Assembly (NCBI GenBank): GCA_002725545.1
Contig: PBPW01000074.1
Location: 6,616 to 11,679, forward strand
DNA length: 5,064 nucleotides
Direction: 5' to 3'
DNA from: Fidelibacterota bacterium
Lineage (GTDB): Bacteria; Marinisomatota; Marinisomatia; Marinisomatales; TCS55
The position numbers and the translations under genes were made by a program. Shown one piece after another: positions 1-5,064 of the stretch (position 1 is the first letter of the stretch; each line of letters opens with the position of its first letter). The notes under the pieces are model-generated. The model saw only the letters and a program-made list of their open reading frames with translations, had not been told where the DNA came from and searched no databases.

Positions 1-1007
1 TTTCTCAATACTGTTGAATCGCTGAGATCTCTTTGCATTCTAGAAACAGGAAGCTTTGTGGCGAGATGATTTAAAAGTGCATTTGATATTCCCATATTTC
101 CTTCAGCATTTTCAAATTGAATAGGATTTATTTTATGGGGCATAGCAGAAGAGCCAACTTCGCCTTTAACCTTTTTTTGTTCAAGAATACCCCTTGATAT
201 ATAGTACCAAAAATCTCTGCAAAGATCAGTCAATATTGAATTGACACGAATAATTTGGTGATAGCTTTCTGCTAATGAATCATGTGGTTCAATTTGAGTG
301 GTAATTAAATTGGGCTCAAGCCCAAAAGAGGCAATGAATTTTTTTGCAAATTGTAACCAATTTACTTTTGGGTATGTTGTATGATGTGTGGACCAGGTTC
401 CTGTGGCACCGCCGAATTTGCCAAGAAATAAGTGTTTATTTATCTGATTGGCTTGGCGATTAAGCCTGCTGTAGAATACTGCTAATTCCTTTCCAAATGT
501 CGTTGGTGTAGCAGGTTGGCCATGGGTCATTGATAGCATTGAAGCTGCATCATATTTGATGGCTAATTTTTTTATTTCATCATTTAGCGATGTTAAAATA
601 GGGCTAAACACTTTTTCTAGTGCATTTTTCCACATCAATGTATAGGATAAGTTATTTATATCTTCTGATGTTAGCGCAAAATGAATCCATGGGTGTAGAG
701 ATTTATTAACTTTTTCACGAATGAAATATTCAATTGCTTTTACATCATGATTTGTTGTCTTTTCAATTTTTTTAATCCTTTTTGCATCTTTAACATCAAA
801 ACCCAAATAAATTTTTTGTAATTCCTTCTTTTGCTTATTTGAAATAGGCTGAAGCTCTTTTATCGCCCTTTCATTTGATAGCTTAATCAGATATTCGATT
901 TCAATTTCTAATCGATAGCGCATCAAGGCCATCTCGCTAAAATAAGGTATAAGATCTACTATGTCAGAAGAATAGCGACCATCTAGCGGTGAAATGCTAT
1001 TGTTCAT
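1..1007 (-). CDS. purB: Adenylosuccinate lyase PurB, N-terminal 335 residues (partial, cut by window edge)
   Basis: Adenylosuccinate lyase is a cytosolic enzyme that releases fumarate from SAICAR to give AICAR, and from adenylosuccinate to give AMP. Translating 1007 down to 3 gives 335 open codons that run off the left edge. The family is about 450 residues, so roughly a quarter is missing. Visible motifs in order are SPLDGRY (6-12), TTNHDVKA (84-91), TSEDINN (113-119), THGQPATP (161-168, with the presumed catalytic His162), TTQIEPHD (236-243) and the fumarase/lyase signature GSSAMPHKINP (285-295). That signature sits on the mobile loop holding the catalytic serine (Ser286/Ser287). The text follows the E. 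coli type PurB, including the KLPVSR.QRDL.DSTVLR stretch at the edge. The ATG at 1005-1007 lies 25 nt after purE and starts where the family starts. No strong Shine-Dalgarno is visible, so translation probably depends on the upstream purine genes. Identity is secure. Confidence 0.96.
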   Translation of the reverse strand, partial: MNNSISPLDGRYSSDIVDLIPYFSEMALMRYRLEIEIEYLIKLSNERAIKELQPISNKQKKELQKIYLGFDVKDAKRIKKIEKTTNHDVKAIEYFIREKVNKSLHPWIHFALTSEDINNLSYTLMWKNALEKVFSPILTSLNDEIKKLAIKYDAASMLSMTHGQPATPTTFGKELAVFYSRLNRQANQINKHLFLGKFGGATGTWSTHHTTYPKVNWLQFAKKFIASFGLEPNLITTQIEPHDSLAESYHQIIRVNSILTDLCRDFWYYISRGILEQKKVKGEVGSSAMPHKINPIQFENAEGNMGISNALLNHLATKLPVSRMQRDLSDSTVLR

Positions 1008-1032
1008 TTTCAACTTATGTAATTAATTATAG

Positions 1033-1419
1033 TCAAACACCAAAAATACGCTTGACAGCTAGTGCACAGTTACCTGGATCGATAACTGTTAGCACGGGGG
1101 TGCTGCTTGGCATTTGTAAAGTAGAATGAATATTTACCAACATATCAGCTTTATCTGAAAACGGAGGGCAGCCTATTGTTGGGAATTCAGAATTAGCAGC
1201 TACAAAACCCGATAAAGCATTAGACCTACCTGCGATTGTAATATATACTATATCTTTTTCTTCTTTATTATTGTTTAATATTTCTAAAACCTTTAGCGGC
1301 TGTTTATGAGCTGATGCAGCATGCTGCTCCCATTCTATTCCATATTCATCAAGCTTATCCGTTATTTTTTTTGCATGTGGCTCATCGAAAGTAGAGCCCA
1401 TTATTAGTATAGCTTTCAT
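1033..1419 (-). CDS. purE: N5-independent AIR carboxylase PurE, class II type, short form
   Basis: The product (128 aa) is a PurE-family protein that carboxylates AIR to CAIR. It has MGSTFD (7-12), SAHK (36-39), AGRSNALSG (63-71), CPP (84-86) and MPSSTPVLTV (103-112). The AGRSN and SAHK motifs belong to class II PurE (the animal PAICS domain and Treponema denticola PurE), which uses CO2 directly. Class I enzymes have SAHRTP and AG.AAHLPG and need N5-CAIR made by PurK. I therefore infer direct AIR carboxylation; no purK is seen in the window. Two things are odd. The protein ends at RIFGV, about 25-30 residues short of the usual C-terminal helix, and Phe11 replaces the conserved Ser of MGS.SD. 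The ATG overlaps the purC stop as ATGA and is preceded by AAAGGA six bases upstream. The family is certain; the class assignment rests on motifs. Confidence 0.93.
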   Translation of the reverse strand: MKAILIMGSTFDEPHAKKITDKLDEYGIEWEQHAASAHKQPLKVLEILNNNKEEKDIVYITIAGRSNALSGFVAANSEFPTIGCPPFSDKADMLVNIHSTLQMPSSTPVLTVIDPGNCALAVKRIFGV

Positions 1420-2402
1420 AAAAGATCCTTTAAATTTTGATTAATCCTTTCATTGATCGGCAAATCATTATTTGGAAATGGAAAATCATTACTAGTTATA
1501 GTTTCATATAGATAAATATATCGGCTGGAGAGCTCAACAACCAGCTCATCCGGCGCGTCTGGTAAAGTTTCATCATTATATGGATCGCAATTATCCACAA
1601 ACCAAAGTCGTAAAAACTCTTTATCAATGTTTTGAGGTTCTTGTCCGCTATCTATTCTTTCTTGATAGCTTTCCGCTATCCAATACCTACTTGAATCAGG
1701 TGTATGAATTTCATCAATAAGGACAATATTCCCATCGGCATCTTTACCCATTTCGTATTTGGTGTCCACAAGGATCATTCCATGGCTTAATGCTGTTTTT
1801 TGACCAAATTCAAATAACTCCATTGCCTTTTGACTACAATAATTCCAATCTTCTTCAGTCATCCATTTTTCACTGACAATTTCATCAGGCGATATGGGCC
1901 TATCGTGGTGTTCTTCTTTTGTGGTTGGAGTAATCATATTTTTATCAAGCCTCTGGTTTTTTTTAAGACCATCAGGTAGGGCATTCCCGCAGTATTCTCT
2001 ATCACCATTATTATATACTGTCCAAAGAGATGTGCTTGTACTGCCCGTTATAAAACCTCTTATTACAAATTCTATTGGAAACACATCACACTTTTTTGCA
2101 AGAGTTACATTAGGGTCTGGAATATCAATCACATGATTTGGGATTATATCTTTTGTTTTATCAAACCACCAAGCGCTAGTTAGATTTAGAACTTGACCTT
2201 TAAAAGGTATAGATGCTAAAACCCGATCAAATGCGCTTTGTCTATCCGTAGTTATCAGGGCAATTTTGTCTCCCAGGTCATATTGGTCTCTAACCTTGCC
2301 GGTTTTCTTTTGACCAGAACCAAGAGAAGTATCGGTTAATGTATTGTTAATTGATTTTGAGATGGAGTCTGTATATTTATTTTTTGATTTCATAGTATTC
2401 AT
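1416..2402 (-). CDS. purC: SAICAR synthase PurC, long eukaryote-like form
   Basis: Phosphoribosylaminoimidazole-succinocarboxamide synthase joins CAIR and aspartate, using ATP, to form SAICAR in the cytosol. The 328-residue product has the nucleotide-binding N-terminal lobe GKVRDQYDLGDKIAL (35-49) with TTDRQSAFDR (51-60). After it come IPFKGQVLN (65-73), FPIEFVIRGFITGS (108-121), TPTTKEEHHDRPIS (158-171), LVDTKYEMG (211-219) and LIDEIHTPDSSRYW (228-241). It is longer than the roughly 240-residue E. coli/Bacillus enzyme and resembles the yeast Ade1-like group of about 300 residues, which also occurs in bacteria. The ATG at 2402 lies 26 nt inside the end of the preceding purQ-purS gene. A second in-frame ATG at 2391-2393 (Met4) is equally possible, and neither has a visible Shine-Dalgarno, so initiation is probably coupled to upstream translation. 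The conserved domain begins well after both. The TGA stop overlaps the purE ATG by 4 nt. Confidence 0.96.
   Translation of the reverse strand: MNTMKSKNKYTDSISKSINNTLTDTSLGSGQKKTGKVRDQYDLGDKIALITTDRQSAFDRVLASIPFKGQVLNLTSAWWFDKTKDIIPNHVIDIPDPNVTLAKKCDVFPIEFVIRGFITGSTSTSLWTVYNNGDREYCGNALPDGLKKNQRLDKNMITPTTKEEHHDRPISPDEIVSEKWMTEEDWNYCSQKAMELFEFGQKTALSHGMILVDTKYEMGKDADGNIVLIDEIHTPDSSRYWIAESYQERIDSGQEPQNIDKEFLRLWFVDNCDPYNDETLPDAPDELVVELSSRYIYLYETITSNDFPFPNNDLPINERINQNLKDLL
1426..1431 (-). promoter_or_regulatory. Ribosome binding site of purE
   Basis: AAAGGA on the minus strand ends six bases before the purE ATG (1417-1419). It lies inside the last codons of purC. Together with the ATGA stop/start overlap it supports this start and suggests both re-initiation and independent ribosome entry at purE. 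Confidence 0.7.
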
Positions 2403-3633
2403 AGCAATGGGGGTTAAAAAATATGTTTGTTGTTAAAATTGAATTTATTTCATCATTTAAATTACCGCTTTTGGAATTTATATTCCATATTACTCCTCGC
2501 TTTATATAAGAAATTTCTTTTATATCAAATCGATTTGTAAGGGATTCATATTTAGCTCTTCCATATATATCTTCATTAGGTCTTACTAAAAATGAAGCAT
2601 CATATTTTTCTTTTTTATCTACAATATATTCTTTATTTGAATTAAATAGCTCTCCCGAACTAATTATTTTATTTAAAACATTAGTTGGTTCTCCCTCTAT
2701 ATTTATTTCCCAATGTATTTGTCTATTAACCTCTATATCAAAGCCAAGATGATTTAATGCCGTATTAATAGACTTTGCTTCATTGTCTGTAATTATTAAA
2801 TCAATAATCCATTCGGTCGATTTATCATCTATATTTAATTCTTTTGATTTATGATTAGTTATTGAAAAACTTAGCGGTTGATTAATAGTGGGATAATTTT
2901 CATCAATGTATTCTTTCATTGAAGAAAAAATTGCATCACCGTTTGTAGTTCGCTCTGGATGGGGCATCATCGCCATTACGTTTCCACTGCTATTGCTAAT
3001 AGCGGCAATATTATTCACAGATCCATTGGGATTTGTCGGAAATTCATCAATAATATCACCAGAATCATTAGAATATTTATAAACTAACTGTTCATTTTTG
3101 ATTAATTGATCTAATAAGCCATTTGGCATAACAAACCTGCCCTCACCGTGAGCAAGGGGAATATTCATTAAGATGTTTGGATCTGAATGTCTAGTAAAAG
3201 CGCAGCGTTCAGGGTTTGTCGATAACTTAAGATTAGTCCAGGTGTTGTAATAGCCAACACCAACCACCTGCCCATCAACAATTCTTTTGTTATCGGTTAA
3301 TGCAACTCCAATTGAATAATCTTTTAATCCAGGCACAAGTCCACTCTCTACTAATATTTGTGCTCCATTACATATACCAAGAACCGGTTTACCTTTCTCG
3401 GATTCTATTTTAATTTGCTGCATTATTGGTTCTAATGCGGCGATTACTCCTGCGCGTGAACGATCTTCATAGGAAAATCCACCTATAATAATATACCCAA
3501 CCATATCCGATAATATTTTCTGTGAACTGTTCCATAGCACCTCAACGGGTTCCATACCTACACGCTGACAGGCCATAAATGTTTCCCTTTCAGTATTTGA
3601 GCCTGGGAATTGAATGATGCCTATTTTATGCAA
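2377..3633 (-). CDS. purQ: FGAM synthase glutaminase PurQ fused to two PurS-like modules
   Basis: Residues 1-240 are PurQ, the class I glutamine amidotransferase that releases ammonia from glutamine for PurL to convert FGAR to FGAM. Visible motifs are IIQFPGSN (6-13), GGFSYEDRSRAG (51-62), GKPVLGICNGAQIL (81-94) with nucleophile Cys88, AHGEGRFV (161-168) and MMPHPERT (222-229), which supplies the His225/Glu227 pair. Bacillus-type PurQ is about 227 residues; this protein is 418. After a linker, residues 273-339 and 344-416 each read like PurS, the small bridging subunit of about 80 residues. The first contains INTALNHLGFDIEV and the second IKRGVIWNI, then an ending IFFNP..YEYYEI that resembles the C-terminus of PurS. 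The fusion probably supplies the bridging function in cis. The start is TTG at 3631-3633: a stop codon lies directly upstream in frame, and the next Met (residue 20) would remove the first strand and the PGSN loop. The gene overlaps the end of purM by 8 nt. PurQ is certain; the PurS modules are inferred from weak similarity. Confidence 0.93.
   Translation of the reverse strand: MHKIGIIQFPGSNTERETFMACQRVGMEPVEVLWNSSQKILSDMVGYIIIGGFSYEDRSRAGVIAALEPIMQQIKIESEKGKPVLGICNGAQILVESGLVPGLKDYSIGVALTDNKRIVDGQVVGVGYYNTWTNLKLSTNPERCAFTRHSDPNILMNIPLAHGEGRFVMPNGLLDQLIKNEQLVYKYSNDSGDIIDEFPTNPNGSVNNIAAISNSSGNVMAMMPHPERTTNGDAIFSSMKEYIDENYPTINQPLSFSITNHKSKELNIDDKSTEWIIDLIITDNEAKSINTALNHLGFDIEVNRQIHWEINIEGEPTNVLNKIISSGELFNSNKEYIVDKKEKYDASFLVRPNEDIYGRAKYESLTNRFDIKEISYIKRGVIWNINSKSGNLNDEINSILTTNIFFNPHCYEYYEIKK
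2380..2817 (-). other. Tandem PurS-like modules at the C-terminus of PurQ
   Basis: This is the sub-region of the purQ gene encoding residues 273-418. Module 1 (273-339) starts EWIIDLII, continues INTALNHLGF and ends ELFNSNKEYIV. Module 2 (344-416) starts YDASFLVRPNEDIYG, continues FDIKEISYIKRGVIWNI and ends IFFNPHCYEYYEI. Each has the strand-helix-strand-strand-helix-strand order expected of PurS, and their endings line up with each other. Free PurS is a dimer of identical chains, and the N-terminal domain of the large PurL resembles a PurS dimer, so two modules in one chain make structural sense. Similarity was judged by eye and is low between modules. Module 2 is the more convincing. Confidence 0.7.
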
Positions 3634-4663
3634 TTATTATTTCCTTATCACCCTCAACGACCTTACCTATTTCAAAAACCGGGGTTAATTCTTTTAAAGC
3701 TGTTTTTATATTATCAATATTTGATGAATCAGTAATTAATGCCATGCCAATACCCATATTAAAAGCCCTAAACATTTCAGAATCATCAACAGACCCAATT
3801 GATTGCATAGTTTTAAAAATAGGCAATATAGGCCATGAGCCTAAATTAATATTGACACTACGGTTATCAGGGAGAATGCGTGGAATATTTTCAACTATAC
3901 CTCCACCAGTTATATGAGCAATACCTTTAATTTCAATTTCTTGATCTAACAATATTCTAATATGATTGGTATAATTTATATGAGGCTCTAGCAAAGCATC
4001 GCCAACAGATTGTCCCAAATCAGGTATAACGTCTTTGACAGTATACCCCCCAATATCAAAAAATAATTTTCTGGCAAAAGAATAGCCATTTGTATGTAAA
4101 CCATTTGATGGCAAGCCAAGAATGCTGTCTCCCAAATTGATTTTATTACCGTCAATTATTTTTTCTCTATCTACTATTCCTGTAATAACTCCAACGAGGT
4201 CATGCTCACCAGGTAAGTAGGTATCTGGCATTTCAGCAGTTTCACCACCTACAAGTGAAACACCTGTTTCTTTGCAAGCTGAAACCATGCCCGTAACTAT
4301 TTCATCAATGACATCAGGTTTCAACTTATCGTTCGCGATATAATCAAGGAAAGTCAACGGCCTTGCTCCCATAACTAAAATATCATTTGCTGCTGCACTC
4401 AATAAATCGATGCCTATCGTATTATATTTTTTCATTTTTCTAGCTATGATGGTTTTTGTTCCTACCCCATCAATGCTTTGAACCATTATAGGATCTTTAT
4501 ATTGTGAAATGATATCATTAAGCCTATATAATGATCCAAAACCACCAATTCCGGTAAGCACGTTACCCGTAAATGTTGATTGTACTTTATCTTTTATTTT
4601 ATCTACAGCTTTATTTCCAGCATCGATATCAACTCCAGCAGATTTATAGTTTATTTTTTTCAT
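3626..4663 (-). CDS. purM: AIR synthetase PurM (FGAM cyclo-ligase)
   Basis: Phosphoribosylformylglycinamidine cyclo-ligase uses ATP to close the imidazole ring, converting FGAM to AIR in the cytosol. The 345-residue length is that of the complete bacterial enzyme (Bacillus and E. coli about 345). The N-terminal AIRS domain begins YKSAGVDIDAG (6-16), with GGFGSLY (40-46), SIDGVGTK (63-70), the nucleotide-binding GGETAEMPDTYLPGEHDLVG (139-158) and GLHTNGYSFARK (188-199). The C-terminal AIRS domain has HITGGGIVENIPR (250-262), GSWPILPIF (275-283) and FNMGIGMALI (301-310). No key motif is missing. The ATG at 4661-4663 follows the purL TAA with one base between them. No Shine-Dalgarno is evident, so translation is probably coupled to purL. 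Its substrate is the product of PurL/PurQ, encoded on either side of it. Confidence 0.98.
   Translation of the reverse strand: MKKINYKSAGVDIDAGNKAVDKIKDKVQSTFTGNVLTGIGGFGSLYRLNDIISQYKDPIMVQSIDGVGTKTIIARKMKKYNTIGIDLLSAAANDILVMGARPLTFLDYIANDKLKPDVIDEIVTGMVSACKETGVSLVGGETAEMPDTYLPGEHDLVGVITGIVDREKIIDGNKINLGDSILGLPSNGLHTNGYSFARKLFFDIGGYTVKDVIPDLGQSVGDALLEPHINYTNHIRILLDQEIEIKGIAHITGGGIVENIPRILPDNRSVNINLGSWPILPIFKTMQSIGSVDDSEMFRAFNMGIGMALITDSSNIDNIKTALKELTPVFEIGKVVEGDKEIIIA
3641..3646 (-). promoter_or_regulatory. Ribosome binding site that supports the TTG start of purQ
   Basis: AAGGAA on the minus strand ends seven bases before the TTG at 3631-3633. It sits within the last codons of purM. With the in-frame stop immediately upstream of the TTG and the conserved PurQ N-terminus immediately after it, this fixes the purQ start at a non-ATG codon. 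Confidence 0.75.
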
Positions 4664-4664
4664 T

Positions 4665-5064
4665 TTATAGTTTATTTATTAGCCCATTCTTCCAAGCATC
4701 ATAGCTTTGTTCTATAGATATATTTATTTCATCATTAATTATGATATTGGATTTAACCGTTTTTCCAATCATAAAAACTTCTACACCGTAATCAGAAAAA
4801 CAACGAACAATTTCATTTATATTTTCGTCCTCAACCTCTAAAATGAATCCCCCGGTTTCCGAAAATAATATTTCATCAGTTTTTAGATTGCTTTCAATAG
4901 AAACATTGCACCCAATTTTATTTTTAAAAGTCATTTCAGCTAAAGCTACCGCAACTCCACCATCGGCAATATCATGACAAGACAATACTAAGTTTTTATC
5001 AATACAATCTGTAAGAGCATGAATTTGATTCTTTGCTTCTTGTAAATCTGGCTTGGGCAACGTG
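4665..5064 (-). CDS. purL: FGAM synthase PurL, small type, C-terminal fragment (partial, cut by window edge)
   Basis: PurL is the synthetase subunit that converts FGAR to FGAM with ATP and ammonia supplied by PurQ. Only about 133 C-terminal codons are present. The reading frame stays open to the right edge, so the TTG at 5058-5060 is an internal leucine codon, not a start. The fragment shows the C-terminal AIRS-fold motifs LSCHDIADGGVAVALAEM (26-43, counting that TTG as 1), ILFSETGGFILEV (64-76), VFMIGKTV (95-102) and a closing SYDAWKNGLI (119-128). It ends just after this DAWK segment, as in Bacillus-type small PurL, with no glutaminase domain following. The glutaminase is instead in the separate purQ gene two cistrons downstream. 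The stop codon TAA is at 4665-4667, one base before purM. PurL and PurM share a fold, but purM lies complete next door and the DAWK ending points to PurL. Confidence 0.92.
   Translation of the reverse strand, partial: TLPKPDLQEAKNQIHALTDCIDKNLVLSCHDIADGGVAVALAEMTFKNKIGCNVSIESNLKTDEILFSETGGFILEVEDENINEIVRCFSDYGVEVFMIGKTVKSNIIINDEINISIEQSYDAWKNGLINKL

Noticed and set aside
1008..1032. TATAAT on the minus strand in the purE-purB gap as a promoter for purB
   Set aside because: The six bases directly before it (TTTGAC) touch it with no spacer, and no -35 box stands at the proper distance. In AT-rich DNA a TATAAT match is expected by chance.
1008..1032. Terminator or attenuator between purE and purB
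   Set aside because: The 25-nt gap has no GC-rich inverted repeat and no T-run after a stem.
1894..2136. An 80-codon plus-strand open frame starting MGLSWCSSF with a hydrophobic stretch
   Set aside because: It lies wholly inside purC on the opposite strand, across highly conserved PurC motifs. Its hydrophobic look is expected from the antisense of this sequence, and no start signal or homology supports it.
5058..5060. TTG as the start of a separate 131-residue protein
   Set aside because: The frame stays open to the right edge and the protein matches the interior of the last PurL domain, so this is a partial purL and the TTG is a leucine codon.
4665..5064. A second purM-like gene
   Set aside because: PurL and PurM share the AIRS fold, but the DIADGGVAVALAEM and LFSETGGFILEV motifs and the DAWK ending are those of the PurL C-terminus.

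Overview
The window is part of a purine (IMP) biosynthesis operon read entirely from the minus strand. In transcription order (right to left) it carries the 3' end of purL, then purM, a purQ gene extended by PurS-like sequence, purC, purE and the 5' part of purB. The DNA is AT-rich with almost no intergenic space. The only gene-free stretches are 1 nt between purL and purM and 25 nt between purE and purB. I saw no promoter, terminator, RNA gene, mobile element or CRISPR array.

The organism is probably a bacterium with a compact, AT-rich genome. PurB is of the Escherichia coli type, which argues against an archaeon. The small-type PurL with a separate PurQ argues against a typical gammaproteobacterium, which would have one large PurL. 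An uncultured marine lineage is possible, but that is a guess from composition and compactness.

Layout: purL C-terminus 4665-5064 (runs off the right edge); purM 3626-4663; purQ-purS-purS 2377-3633; purC 1416-2402; purE 1033-1419; purB N-terminal 335 codons 1-1007 (runs off the left edge). Successive products catalyse FGAR to FGAM (PurL with PurQ/PurS), FGAM to AIR (PurM), AIR to CAIR (PurE), CAIR to SAICAR (PurC) and SAICAR to AICAR (PurB), so the window covers an unbroken middle section of the pathway. Steps before FGAR and after AICAR are not encoded here.

The points most worth a second look are these. PurQ has a C-terminal extension that reads as two tandem PurS-like modules, instead of a separate purS gene. 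PurE carries the class II signature (AGRSN, SAHK), which implies direct use of CO2 and no need for PurK. That PurE also lacks the usual C-terminal helix and has Phe in place of a conserved phosphate-binding Ser. I found no new kind of system: the novelty lies in domain architecture and in the mix of enzyme types.
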